From Halostreptopolyspora alba (GTDB lineage: Bacteria > Actinomycetota > Actinomycetes > Streptosporangiales > Streptosporangiaceae): a stretch of 64,000 nucleotides of DNA. The stretch lies in the NCBI GenBank assembly GCA_003725585.1, contig RJMB01000025.1, forward strand, positions 1 to 64,000, given 5' to 3'. Shown one piece after another: positions 33,973 to 43,896 of the stretch (position 1 is its first letter; the number at the start of each line of letters is the position of its first letter). Below the pieces are notes generated by a model. That model was not told the origin of the DNA, did not search any database, and was given only the letters and a program-made list of their open reading frames with translations. The translations under genes and the position numbers were made by a program.

Positions 33973-35487
33973 ATGTCATCGAACACCCACGCGCGCCAAG
34001 CCGAGGAGGCCCCAGAACGCTATGACGTCGTGGTCGTGGGTGGCGGGAACGCCGCCTTCTGCGCGGCCCACGCCGCCCGTGAGAACGGGGCCTCCGTGCT
34101 GGTCCTGGAGAAGGCCGACGAGAAGGAGGCCGGCGGCAACTCCTTCTTCACGGCGGGCGCGTTCCGGGTGGCCCATGACGGACTGGACGATCTCGCGCCG
34201 CTGCTCGACGACCCCGAGGACGAACGGCTGTCCGCCACACGGCTGCCCGCGTACTCCCGGGAAGAGTTCACCGCGGACATGGAGCGCCTGACCGAGGGGC
34301 GCAACGACTCCGAGATGACGCGGATCATGGTCGACGACAGCTTCGAGACCATCCGGTGGCTGGCGGGCAAGGGGCTGCGATGGCGACTGCTCTACGAACG
34401 CCAGACCTACGTCGACGACGGCTGGTGGGCCTTCTTCGGCGGGCTCGCGCTGGGAACGGTCGACGGTGGCAAGGGCCTCGTCGCGCAGCACACGCGGGTG
34501 GCGCGCGACAACGGGGTCGATATCCGGTACGGGGCGCGGGTGGTGGACCTGCTCCGCGACGGTGCCGCGGTGCGCGGGGTGGTCGTGCGCGGCACCGACG
34601 GCGAGGAGCGCACCGTGGCCGCGCGGCGGGTCGTGCTGGCGGCGGGAGGGTTCGAGTCCAGCGAGGAGATGCGCCGGGAGCACCTCGGGCCGGGGTGGGA
34701 GCGGGCGCTCGTCCGCGGCACCCCCGAGAACACCGGTGAGGTGCTGCGCCTGGCGTTGGAGCACGGCGCCGCGAGCTACGGGGACTGGTCCTCGTGCCAC
34801 AGCGTGCAGTGGGACGCGGGCGCCCCTCCACAGGGGGGCGAGCGCGAGCTCACCAACCAGCTGACCCGGCAGAGCTACCCCATGGGCATCGTGGTGAACC
34901 GGGACGGGCGGCGCTTCGTCGACGAGGGCGCCGACTTCCGTAACTTCACCTACGCCAAGTACGGCCGGGAGGTGCTCCGCCAGCCCGACGGGCGGGCGTT
35001 CCAGCTGTTCGACGCCAAGACCCGCCCACTGCTGCGGGTTCTGGAGTACGACAGCACCCCCATAACCGGGGCCCGGGCCGAGTCCCTGGAGGAGCTCGCC
35101 GGCCAGCTGGGGATCGACCCCACCGGCCTGCGCCGCACGGTCGAGGAGTTCAACGCCTCGATCGACGACGCCGAGTTCAACCCCGCGGTGCGGGACGGCC
35201 GCGTGGCGCGGGTGTCGCCCCCGAAGTCCAACTGGGCGAGTGCCCTGGACACCCCGCCCTTCTACGGCTACACGGTGGCGTGTGGCATCACCTTCACCTT
35301 CGGGGGCCTGCGGATCGACCCCGAGTCCGCGCGCGTGCTCGACACGGTGGGGGAGCCGATCCCCGGGTTGTTCGCCGCGGGGGAGATCGTGGGGGGCCTG
35401 TTCTCGGACAACTACCCGGGCGGGTCGGGACTGATCGCGGGGTCGGTTTTCGGTCGCCGCGCGGGTGGCCACGCCGCGTCCGGGTGA
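33973..35487 (+). CDS. tcuA: FAD-dependent tricarballylate dehydrogenase-like flavoprotein
   Basis: 504 aa, ATG at 33973 with GAGG 5 nt upstream; an earlier ATG at 33937 would include the operator-like repeat and is less likely. Fumarate reductase/succinate dehydrogenase flavoprotein fold: YDVVVVGGGNAAFCAAHAAR (dinucleotide motif), AGGNSFFTAGAFRVAH, VVLAAGGFESSEEMRR, PMGIVVNRDGRRFVDEG, FYGYTVACGITFTFGG and PGLFAAGEIVGGLFSDNYPGGSGL (split). The GNAAFCAA and NSFFTAGAFR segments are those of TcuA, which oxidises tricarballylate to cis-aconitate. The TcuB partner is not adjacent, so a different small carboxylic acid is possible. Confidence 0.85.
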   Translation: MSSNTHARQAEEAPERYDVVVVGGGNAAFCAAHAARENGASVLVLEKADEKEAGGNSFFTAGAFRVAHDGLDDLAPLLDDPEDERLSATRLPAYSREEFTADMERLTEGRNDSEMTRIMVDDSFETIRWLAGKGLRWRLLYERQTYVDDGWWAFFGGLALGTVDGGKGLVAQHTRVARDNGVDIRYGARVVDLLRDGAAVRGVVVRGTDGEERTVAARRVVLAAGGFESSEEMRREHLGPGWERALVRGTPENTGEVLRLALEHGAASYGDWSSCHSVQWDAGAPPQGGERELTNQLTRQSYPMGIVVNRDGRRFVDEGADFRNFTYAKYGREVLRQPDGRAFQLFDAKTRPLLRVLEYDSTPITGARAESLEELAGQLGIDPTGLRRTVEEFNASIDDAEFNPAVRDGRVARVSPPKSNWASALDTPPFYGYTVACGITFTFGGLRIDPESARVLDTVGEPIPGLFAAGEIVGGLFSDNYPGGSGLIAGSVFGRRAGGHAASG

Positions 35488-35490
35488 GGC

Positions 35491-35528
35491 GCCGTCCGCC
35501 GCGCGCCCCGGGACGCGCGGCGGACGGC
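35491..35528. terminator. Bidirectional hairpin terminator
   Basis: Perfect 15-bp arms (GCCGTCCGCCGCGCG / CGCGCGGCGGACGGC) with an 8-nt loop between the convergent tcuA-like and GntR genes. Confidence 0.85.
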
Positions 35529-35531
35529 ATC

Positions 35532-36230
35532 TCAGGTGCCCATCATCTTGGAGAACCGGATCTCGCGCGCGTTGCGCATGTGACGCTTGCCGGCCTCCTC
35601 GGCGGCCTCGGGGTCGGAGGCTTCGATGGCGTTGATGATGGCGGCGTGCTCGGCGCACGCGTCGACCGCTCGCCCGGGTGAGGCGAAGGTGGTCGGCGCC
35701 AACCGGCGTACGGCCTGCTCCGCCTGGCCCAGGAAGCGCTCCAGATAGAGGTTGCCGGCCGCCTCGCGGATCAACCGGTGAAAGGTGATGTTGTGCTGGG
35801 ACAGGGCCGCGTGGTCCCCGGAATCGGCGAGCGCCTCCATCTTCGCCTGGACCTCGCGTAGGGCAGGAACGAGGCTCTTGTCCGTGCGGACGGCGGCCAG
35901 CCGCGCGGCCAACCCTTCGAGGTTCTCGCGGATCACGTACAGCGCGAGGATGTCCTCCATCGACATGGGGGAGACCACGGTCCCGTGGTGGGCGGTCTTG
36001 TAGGCCAGGCCCTCGTCGGAGAGGCGGCGCAGCGCCTCGCGCACGGGGGTGCGGCTCACTTCCAACCGCGAGGCGATCTCGTCCTCGCGCAGCCACGTCG
36101 AGGGCGGCAGGGCACCGTCGAGGATCGCCTCCCGCAGCGCGTCGGTGACCGCCTCGGTGGTTCGCCCGCGCGTGGGCCTGCCGTGGAAGTACCCTCGAAC
36201 CGAGCGCAGCGGGCTCTCGTTGACGCTCAT
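35532..36230 (-). CDS. GntR-family regulator (FadR/VanR subfamily)
   Basis: 232 aa from the ATG at 36230. N-terminal winged helix (TEAVTDALREAILDGALPPSTWLREDEIASRLEVSRTPVREALRRL, in parts) and C-terminal all-helical FCD domain (ALYVIRENLEGLAARLAA, HNITFHRLIREAAGN, EHAAIINAIEASDPEAAEEAGKRHM in parts) with metal-binding His residues. FCD regulators sense carboxylic acids. Being next to the tcuA-like gene, with a candidate operator before that gene, it probably controls it. The start codon lacks a good ribosome binding site; the frame is open further upstream without coding character. Confidence 0.9.
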   Translation of the reverse strand: MSVNESPLRSVRGYFHGRPTRGRTTEAVTDALREAILDGALPPSTWLREDEIASRLEVSRTPVREALRRLSDEGLAYKTAHHGTVVSPMSMEDILALYVIRENLEGLAARLAAVRTDKSLVPALREVQAKMEALADSGDHAALSQHNITFHRLIREAAGNLYLERFLGQAEQAVRRLAPTTFASPGRAVDACAEHAAIINAIEASDPEAAEEAGKRHMRNAREIRFSKMMGT

Positions 36231-36392
36231 GGCCGTAGTGTCACTGCCGACGAACCGTTTCCTCTCGTCCGTGGCCGCGGTGGGTCTCCTGGTGCGGTAA
36301 CCGCAGATCCCGGAATCGTTGACCACCATCGTACTGGTCCCGCGTGCCGCGACCGGGAACGTCCGTTGGCGCGTCCGCCTGGCACGCCGACC

Positions 36393-37037
36393 CTAGGCTT
36401 CCCTCTCGCGCGAGCTTCGGCGGATATCGGCGATGGCCAGGAATATCTCGGTGCAGCGGTCGACGATCTGGTGACGTTCGAGTTCGACGGTTCCGTCCAG
36501 CCAGGCGGTGAGGGTCTGGGCCAGCCCACCGACGATGAACTGGGAGGTGGGCTCGAGGGCGGCGCTCCCGGACATCCCGTAGAAGGCCCTCGCCTCCTCG
36601 CCGAGGAGGCTGGCGAACAGCCGCGCCGATCGCACCCTCCTGTGTAGCAGGAGGGAGTTGGTCAGCGTGGCCGAGAACAGCAGCCGTCCGCGCCGCGGGT
36701 CGTCGGCGACGATGTCGACGATGTTCTTCAGTCCCGCGTGGATCTTGGCGCGCTCGTCGGCGGGAGCCGCGGCGACGGCTTCGAGTGTCGTGGTCGCGAT
36801 CTCGTCGGTGACGTGGTCGTACACCGCGATCGCGAGGGCGTCGCGGTCGGTGAAGCTCTCGTAGAAGTAGCGCGTGGTGAGCCCCGCCTGCTTGCACACC
36901 CCGCGCACCGTCAGCGAGACGTCGTCGCTCTCCGACCCGAGCAGGTCGAGTCCGGCTTCGATGAGCTGCGTCCGACGTTCCGCCCGCCGGTCGTCGCCCT
37001 CCACGCCGCCGTAGACGCGGAGTGAGGTGTTGTCCAT
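36393..37037 (-). CDS. TetR-family regulator
   Basis: 214 aa, ATG at 37037. Residues about 18-65 form the helix-turn-helix (RRTQLIEAGLDLLG...LTVRGVCKQAGLTTRYFYESFTDRDAL), followed by an all-helical ligand domain. It is divergent from a DUF2236 oxygenase gene, with a 28-bp inverted repeat between them, so it is probably the local repressor of that gene and of itself. Confidence 0.92.
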   Translation of the reverse strand: MDNTSLRVYGGVEGDDRRAERRTQLIEAGLDLLGSESDDVSLTVRGVCKQAGLTTRYFYESFTDRDALAIAVYDHVTDEIATTTLEAVAAAPADERAKIHAGLKNIVDIVADDPRRGRLLFSATLTNSLLLHRRVRSARLFASLLGEEARAFYGMSGSAALEPTSQFIVGGLAQTLTAWLDGTVELERHQIVDRCTEIFLAIADIRRSSREREA

Positions 37038-37073
37038 GCGCCCATATTGACAGACCGGGTTCCAACGGGTTCC

Positions 37074-37101
37074 ATATCTGAAAACAAGCGTTTTCAGATA
37101 T
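37074..37101. promoter_or_regulatory. 28-bp operator between TetR and DUF2236 genes
   Basis: Perfect 12-bp arms (ATATCTGAAAAC / GTTTTCAGATAT) with a 4-bp spacer in the 77-bp divergent gap. It ends immediately before the oxygenase ribosome binding site. Size, position and AT-richness fit a TetR-dimer operator. Confidence 0.8.
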
Positions 37102-37114
37102 TTCGGAGGTGGCG

Positions 37115-37939
37115 GTGCGAGCGCGGTGGAGTTCCCCGGAGTACGTCGAGGAGATGATGATCGGTGCCAGCCTGCTGGCGGGTACCGCGAACGTGATCAT
37201 GCAGCTCGCCCATCCCGCCGTCGGTTACGGCGTGGTCGAGAGCACCGTGGAGAGCGGGCAGATATTCCGGCACCCGATCAAACGAACCCGGACGACACTG
37301 AGCTATCTGGTGGTGGCCACGCTGGGCACCGACAGGGAACGACAGCTGTACCGGCGTGAGGTCAACCGGTCCCACGCGCCGGTGCGCTCCGGGGCCTCCA
37401 GCCCGGTCTCCTACAACGCTTTCGACCACGACCTGCAGCTGTGGGTGGCGGCCTGCCTCTACAAGGGGGTCGAGGACGTGCACCGCTACTTCGGACCGTC
37501 GCTGACCGACAGCCAGGCGACGGCCCTCTACCGGTACGGCGCCCGGCTCGGCACGACCCTCCAGATGCCCGAGGAGCTGTGGCCGGCGGACCGTGCGGCC
37601 TTCGACGAGTACTGGAACGAGTCCCTGGACCGGATCTCGATCGACGACACCGTCCGCCAGTACCTCTATGACCTGGCGGTTCTCGGGTTCGCCCCCCGGA
37701 TCGTGCGCTGGACCCTGGGGCCGTTCAACCGGTTCGTCACCACCGGGTTCCTCCCCCCGCGCTTCCGCGAGGAGATGCGACTGCCGTGGAGCGACCGCCA
37801 GCAACGTCGGTTCGACAGGCTGATGTCCGTCCTCGGCGCTGTGGTCCGGCGTCTTCCCGCCCCACTGCGCAGGTTCCCGTTCAACCTGGTGTGGTGGGAC
37901 GTCCGCCGGCGTATCAGGACCGGCCGCCCCCTCGTTTGA
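37115..37939 (+). CDS. DUF2236 oxygenase (MpaB/Lcp-like), first copy
   Basis: 274 aa, GTG at 37115 chosen because GGAGG is 5 nt upstream; a GTG two codons earlier is possible. It matches DUF2236: [42 protein letters not shown] (split), [29 protein letters not shown] and [11 protein letters not shown]. The family includes rubber oxygenase Lcp (haem b, cleaves polyisoprene) and fungal MpaB, which cleaves a farnesyl side chain. The His-Pro and Arg/His residues of the conserved core are present. It has no signal peptide. Control by the divergent TetR through the 28-bp operator is likely. Substrate unknown; an isoprenoid or other hydrophobic compound is inference. Confidence 0.88.
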   Translation: MRARWSSPEYVEEMMIGASLLAGTANVIMQLAHPAVGYGVVESTVESGQIFRHPIKRTRTTLSYLVVATLGTDRERQLYRREVNRSHAPVRSGASSPVSYNAFDHDLQLWVAACLYKGVEDVHRYFGPSLTDSQATALYRYGARLGTTLQMPEELWPADRAAFDEYWNESLDRISIDDTVRQYLYDLAVLGFAPRIVRWTLGPFNRFVTTGFLPPRFREEMRLPWSDRQQRRFDRLMSVLGAVVRRLPAPLRRFPFNLVWWDVRRRIRTGRPLV

Positions 37940-37955
37940 GCCCGCGATACACACC

Positions 37956-37991
37956 CTCCGGCGTCCCGGGTCCACGCTCGGGACGCCGGAG
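37956..37991. terminator. Bidirectional hairpin terminator
   Basis: Perfect 13-bp arms (CTCCGGCGTCCCG / CGGGACGCCGGAG), 10-nt loop, between the convergent DUF2236 and FadB-like genes. Confidence 0.85.
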
Positions 37992-37997
37992 AGTCCC

Positions 37998-40163
37998 TCA
38001 CGCGTACGTCTCGCCTCGACGGGCCTTGGACACCAGCGAGTCCGGTGGGAGGAACCGCGGACCGTACCGGTCGGCCAGCTCCCTGGCCCGGCCTACGAAA
38101 CCCGCCGGGCCCTCCGGGTAACCGTTGATGTACTGGATCACCCCGCCGGTCCACGCGGGAAAGCCGATCCCGAGGAGCGACCCGACATTGGCGTCCGGCA
38201 CGCTGCGGAGCACACCCTCGTCGAGGCAACGCACCGAGTCGAGGGACTCGGCGAACAGCATCCGTTCCTTCATGTCCTCGAACGGGATCGTGTGCCCGTC
38301 GACGGTGTAGTGCTCACGAATGCCGGCCCAGATACCGTCGCGCTTGCCGTCGGCGTAGTCGTAGAAGCCGCGCCCTTCGAGCCGTCCCGGCCGGTCGAAC
38401 TCATCGAGCATCCGGTCGACCAGGAGGTCGGCCGGGCCGGGCGCCCACCCGGTGCCCTCGCGGGCGGCCGCCTCCTGGAACTCCCGCCGGATCTCGCGTG
38501 TCAGCTTCAGGTTGAGCTCGTCGGCGAGCGCGAGCGGGGCGGTGGGGTACCCGGCCTGGAGGCCCGCCTGCTCCACCGAAGCCGGGTGCAGCCCCTCCGC
38601 CACCATCGTCTGCGCCTCGTCGATGAACCTGCCGATGACCCGGCTGGTGAAGAACCCCCGGCGGTCGTTGACCACGATCGGGGTCTTGTTGATCTGTCGG
38701 GCGATGTCGAACGCCTTGGCGAGGGTTGCGTCGCTCGTCCTCTCCCCGACAATGATCTCCAGCAGCGGCATCTTGTCCACGGGAGAGAAGAAGTGGAGAC
38801 CGATGAGGTCGTCCGGTCGCCGCACGCCCCGGGCGAGGCCGTCGATCGGCAGGGTGGAGGTGTTGGACCCGAGCACCGCGTCCGGTGTCACGAGTGGTTC
38901 TACCTCCCGGAGCACCCGCCGCTTCAGTTCGGAGTCCTCGAACACGGCCTCGATCACCAGGTCGCATCCGGCCACGCTCGTGAGTGTGTCGGTCGGGGTG
39001 ATGCGGGCCAGTGTCCGCTCGGCCCGATCCGCGCTGATCCCGCCGCGCTCGACCGCTCTCTCCAGGGCCGTGGCCGAGTGGCGTTTCCCGCGCTCGGCCG
39101 CTTCCAGGGAGACGTCCCTGAGCACGACGTCCATACCGCCACGCGCGCAGACATGGGCGATTCCGGCGCCCATCATGCCCGCGCCCAGCACGGCGACCTT
39201 CCGCGCGGTGTGGGGGGCGTGACCCTCCGGACGGCTGCCACCCGACTCGATGTGGCGCGTGTCGAAGAAGAACGCGTTCATCATGTTCGTCGAGACCTGT
39301 CCGCCCATCAGCTCGACCAGGTAGCTCGACTCGACGGCGAACGCCGTATCGATGTCGACCTGCGCCCCCTCGACCGCTGCGGCCAGGATGTTGCGGGGGG
39401 CGGGCGGGTTCGCCCCTTTGGTCTCCTTGCGGAGGTTGGCCGGGAAGGCGGGCAGGTTCGCCCGCATCGCGGGGTGCGAGGGGGTCCCCCCGGGAATGCT
39501 GTAGCCCGGGGTGTCCCAGGGTTGCGCGGCGTCGGGGTGCTCGCCGATCCACTCCCTCGCGCGTGCCAGCAGCGCGTCCTCGCTCTCGGCGAGCTCGTGG
39601 ACCAGCCCCACCGACACCGCCTCCGAGGGTCGGTACCGCTGGCCCCGGAGCAGGACCTTGGTCAACGCGTCCTGGAGCCCCAGCAGACGCACCGTACGGG
39701 TGACCCCACCGGCTCCGGGGAGCAGCCCGAGGGTGACCTCTGGCAGGCCGATCCGCGCCCCCGCCGTGTCCAGCGCGATGCGGTGGTGACAGGCGAGAGC
39801 GATCTCCAGGCCACCACCCAGCGCTGTGCCGTTGATCGCGGCCACGACCGGTTTGCCCAGGGTCTCCATCCGGCGAAGCTGGGACTTGAGCGTCGCGCAC
39901 AGCTGCGTGAGGTCCTCGGCCTGCTCCGGTGTCGCCCGGATCATTCGGTTCACGTCGCCGCCGGCGAAGAAGCTGTCCTTGGCCGAGGTGAGGACGACTC
40001 CGGTGATCCTCTCGCGCTCGGCCTCGATCCGGTCCAGCGTGGCGCCCATCGACTCGACATAGGTCTGGTTCATGGTGTTGGCGGACTGGTCCGGGTCGTC
40101 CATGGTCACGACGACGACCCCGTCGTCGCCCCGTTCCCAGTGGAACGTGTTCGTGGCGGGCAT
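37998..40163 (-). CDS. fadB: Fatty-acid oxidation complex alpha subunit (enoyl-CoA hydratase/3-hydroxyacyl-CoA dehydrogenase)
   Basis: 721 aa, ATG at 40163 with AGGGAG 7 nt upstream. The N-terminal enoyl-CoA hydratase part shows SFFAGGDVN and [22 protein letters not shown] with [14 protein letters not shown] (catalytic Glu residues). From about residue 340 a dehydrogenase part follows: [22 protein letters not shown] (split), [28 protein letters not shown] with the catalytic His, and [12 protein letters not shown]. The C-terminal domain contains [15 protein letters not shown]. It performs steps two and three of beta-oxidation. The thiolase gene lies 29 bp upstream in the same direction, forming a FadBA-type pair. 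Confidence 0.94.
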   Translation of the reverse strand: MPATNTFHWERGDDGVVVVTMDDPDQSANTMNQTYVESMGATLDRIEAERERITGVVLTSAKDSFFAGGDVNRMIRATPEQAEDLTQLCATLKSQLRRMETLGKPVVAAINGTALGGGLEIALACHHRIALDTAGARIGLPEVTLGLLPGAGGVTRTVRLLGLQDALTKVLLRGQRYRPSEAVSVGLVHELAESEDALLARAREWIGEHPDAAQPWDTPGYSIPGGTPSHPAMRANLPAFPANLRKETKGANPPAPRNILAAAVEGAQVDIDTAFAVESSYLVELMGGQVSTNMMNAFFFDTRHIESGGSRPEGHAPHTARKVAVLGAGMMGAGIAHVCARGGMDVVLRDVSLEAAERGKRHSATALERAVERGGISADRAERTLARITPTDTLTSVAGCDLVIEAVFEDSELKRRVLREVEPLVTPDAVLGSNTSTLPIDGLARGVRRPDDLIGLHFFSPVDKMPLLEIIVGERTSDATLAKAFDIARQINKTPIVVNDRRGFFTSRVIGRFIDEAQTMVAEGLHPASVEQAGLQAGYPTAPLALADELNLKLTREIRREFQEAAAREGTGWAPGPADLLVDRMLDEFDRPGRLEGRGFYDYADGKRDGIWAGIREHYTVDGHTIPFEDMKERMLFAESLDSVRCLDEGVLRSVPDANVGSLLGIGFPAWTGGVIQYINGYPEGPAGFVGRARELADRYGPRFLPPDSLVSKARRGETYA

Positions 40164-40192
40164 GACTCGCTCCCTACTCCTCGTATCCGGGA

Positions 40193-41407
40193 TCAGACGC
40201 GTTCGATGACCGTCGCGACACCCATGCCGCCACCGACGCACAGTGTCACGACCGCGCGGCGCTCACCTCGTCGTTCCAGCTCGTCGATGACCGTTCCGAC
40301 GAGCATGGCGCCGGTGGCGCCGAGGGGGTGGCCCATCGCGATCGCTCCTCCGTTGACGTTGACCTTCTCCAGCGGCACTTTGAGTTCCGCGGTGTAGTTG
40401 AGGACCACCGACGCGAACGCCTCGTTGACCTCGAACAGGTCGATGTCGTCAACGGTGAGGTCCGCGGCCGCCAACGCCTTGCGCGTGGCCGGGGCCGGGC
40501 CGGTCAGCATGATGGTCGGGTCGGTTCCGCTGACGGCGGTGGAGACGACACGGGCGCGCGGGGTGAGCCCCAGCTCGGTTCCCACCCGCTCGCTTCCCAC
40601 CAGCACCAGGGACGCGCCGTCGACGATGCCCGAGGAGTTGCCGGGGGTGTGGCGGTGCTCGATCCGCTCCACCCAGTGGTACTTCTGCAACGCGACCGCG
40701 TCGAACCCTCCCAGCTCACCGGTCTCCTCGAAGGAAGGAGACAGCGTTGCCAGGCTCTCCACCGTCGACTCCGGTCGTATGTGCTCGTCGGTGGAGAGCA
40801 CCGGGACACCGTTGCGGTCGGTGACCGCAACGACAGAGTTCGTGAAGTATCCGCCGGCCCACGCCGCGGCGGCGTTCTGGTGGGAGCGGACCGCGTAGGC
40901 GTCGAGTTCCTCCCGGGAGAAACCCCTGATCGTGGCGATCAGGTCGGCCGCGACGCCCTGCGGCACGAAGGAGGTCTCGTGGTTCGTCTCGGGGTCCGTG
41001 GCCAGCGGGCCGCCGTCGCTTCCCATGGGGACACGGGACATCGACTCCACCCCGCCGGCGACGATCAGGTGATCCCAGCCCGACCGCACCTTCTGGGCCG
41101 CGGTGTTCACCGCCTCCAGCCCGGAAGCGCAGAATCGGTTCAGCTGCGCCCCCGCGACGTGGTCGGGCAGGTGGGCGAGCAGTGCCGCGGTCTTGGCGAG
41201 GTTCATCCCCTGGTCGCCGACCGGTGAGACGATCCCGAGCAGCAGGTCGTCGATTCGTGCGGTGTCCAGGGTGGGGTGGCGCCCGCGGAGTTCCGCTATC
41301 AGGTCCGCGACCAGGGACACCGGCTTGATCCGGTGGAGAGCGCCGTGCTTCTTGCCGATGCCACGCGGGGTGCGGACCGCATCGTAGAGAAACGCCTCTG
41401 TGCCCAC
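40193..41407 (-). CDS. fadA: Acetyl-CoA C-acyltransferase (thiolase, FadA-type)
   Basis: 404 aa, GTG at 41407 with GAGAGGAG 9 nt upstream. Thiolase signatures are complete: nucleophile Cys93 in [40 protein letters not shown] with catalytic His, and the second Cys in [10 protein letters not shown] near the C-terminus. First gene of the fadA-fadB operon. A palindrome shared with the acyl-CoA synthetase promoter lies about 95 bp upstream, suggesting common regulation by a TetR protein. Confidence 0.94.
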   Translation of the reverse strand: MGTEAFLYDAVRTPRGIGKKHGALHRIKPVSLVADLIAELRGRHPTLDTARIDDLLLGIVSPVGDQGMNLAKTAALLAHLPDHVAGAQLNRFCASGLEAVNTAAQKVRSGWDHLIVAGGVESMSRVPMGSDGGPLATDPETNHETSFVPQGVAADLIATIRGFSREELDAYAVRSHQNAAAAWAGGYFTNSVVAVTDRNGVPVLSTDEHIRPESTVESLATLSPSFEETGELGGFDAVALQKYHWVERIEHRHTPGNSSGIVDGASLVLVGSERVGTELGLTPRARVVSTAVSGTDPTIMLTGPAPATRKALAAADLTVDDIDLFEVNEAFASVVLNYTAELKVPLEKVNVNGGAIAMGHPLGATGAMLVGTVIDELERRGERRAVVTLCVGGGMGVATVIERV

Positions 41408-41743
41408 GTTCGTGTCTCCTCTCCGGGAACGGAGGCCACGCATCTCCCCGCCGCTCGCGGGTTCGTGGATGCGGGTCGGTTCCGAACTCATCATCACCAT
41501 TATTGGCAATTTGTCAATAATTGGGGGTCGGGAGTGATGTGGCCTCCCCCGGATCTTCGGTGGACGGGGCGTTGCCGGTTTCCTTCGGGCGTGGTCACGG
41601 CCTTCCGGGACACACGCTTTCGGGGCACGCGCACCTCGGGCCAGAGGGGCGGCCCGGTGCCGGATGCCGATCCGGTTCGGGTTGGTGTCGCCGGTGGCAC
41701 GCGTCTGTTGACACATGGCCGGTAGGGCGGAAAGAGTGGCGGC
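41408..41743. other. Divergent promoter region fadA/TetR
   Basis: A 336-bp gap between the thiolase gene (leftward) and a TetR gene (rightward). The AT-rich section at 41490-41525 holds the palindrome at 41501. A TTGACA at 41708 may be the -35 element of the TetR promoter, without a clear -10. Otherwise nothing recognised. Confidence 0.5.
41501..41519. promoter_or_regulatory. 19-bp palindrome, candidate TetR operator (site 1)
   Basis: TATTGGCAATTTGTCAATA, 8 of 9 symmetric pairs. On the minus strand it contains TTGACA, a consensus -35 hexamer for the thiolase operon, so binding would block RNA polymerase. Related sites occur at 43639 and 43714. Confidence 0.65.
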
Positions 41744-42379
41744 ATGAACACTGGGGCCTCTGCGCAGCGACGACGGCTGGAACCCGACCAGAGGCGGGGG
41801 GAGATCCTCTCCGCCGCGCGCCGGCTGTTCAGCCGGGCCAGCTACTCCATGGTCTCCACCTCGGACATCGCGCGGGAGTCAGGGGCCGCGCGGGGGTTGA
41901 TCAACCACTACTTCGGAAACAAGCGCCAGCTCTACCTCGAGGTGGTGCGGCAGATGATGGTCATTCCCGAGTCGGTCGCCGAGAACCTGCCGCGGACCAC
42001 GGTCGAGGAGCGACTGGCGCTGTGTGTCGACCGGTGGCTCGATGTCGTGGAGCGCAACAGGGACGTATGGCTACTGGCGCTCGGCTCGGAGGCGATGGGG
42101 CCCGACAGCGACATCGAGCAGGTCATGCTCGAAGCCGACGAGGCCGCCGCCGACCTGGTACTGGAAGCGGCGATGATGAGTGACGTCGTCGACGGCCGTG
42201 AGGAGCTACGGGCGATGATCCGGTCCTACGGCAGCATGCTCAAGGCCGCGTCCAGAGAGTGGCTACTGCGGGGGACGCTCACCCGCGGTGACCTGCACAT
42301 TCTGCTGACCCAGTCGGCACTGCACCTGCTACGTACCGTGTTTCCGGCGGTACGTGGGAACCGAGCCGACCAGCGGTGA
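41744..42379 (+). CDS. TetR-family regulator
   Basis: 211 aa, ATG at 41744. DNA-binding region at about residues 15-62 ([48 protein letters not shown] in parts), with a helical effector domain afterwards. It is divergent from fadA-fadB and closest to palindrome site 1, so it is the leading candidate for the regulator of the shared 19-bp motif. Acyl-CoA or a related compound would be a reasonable effector. Confidence 0.92.
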   Translation: MNTGASAQRRRLEPDQRRGEILSAARRLFSRASYSMVSTSDIARESGAARGLINHYFGNKRQLYLEVVRQMMVIPESVAENLPRTTVEERLALCVDRWLDVVERNRDVWLLALGSEAMGPDSDIEQVMLEADEAAADLVLEAAMMSDVVDGREELRAMIRSYGSMLKAASREWLLRGTLTRGDLHILLTQSALHLLRTVFPAVRGNRADQR

Positions 42380-42424
42380 GCGAGCCGGCCGGCGGTGCGG
42401 ACGTGGCATCCGGCCGCTGTCCGC

Positions 42425-43657
<1,233 letters not shown>

Positions 43658-43713
43658 GCATTGTTGTTGTTTGCTGAGATTGTGAGTTTTGTTGGAATTT
43701 CCGCCAGGTTCTC

Positions 43714-43732
43714 TATTGTCAAGTTGACAGTA
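43714..43732. promoter_or_regulatory. 19-bp palindrome, candidate TetR operator (site 3)
   Basis: TATTGTCAAGTTGACAGTA, 8 of 9 symmetric pairs, with an embedded TTGACA on the plus strand that could be the -35 element of the acyl-CoA synthetase gene. Confidence 0.62.
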
Positions 43733-43896
43733 CCGTTCTACGGTCATCGGTGTGACACGACCGCTGTCCCGGTGGGAGCGCCAACGATGGCCGCCGTCCG
43801 GTGGTGCCCCCGTCAGCGACCAACCGGGAGACGTCCGGTCCCGCGGATCGCGGGACCGGACGCATCAGGAACGTCTACGGGAAATGGGACGGGAAC

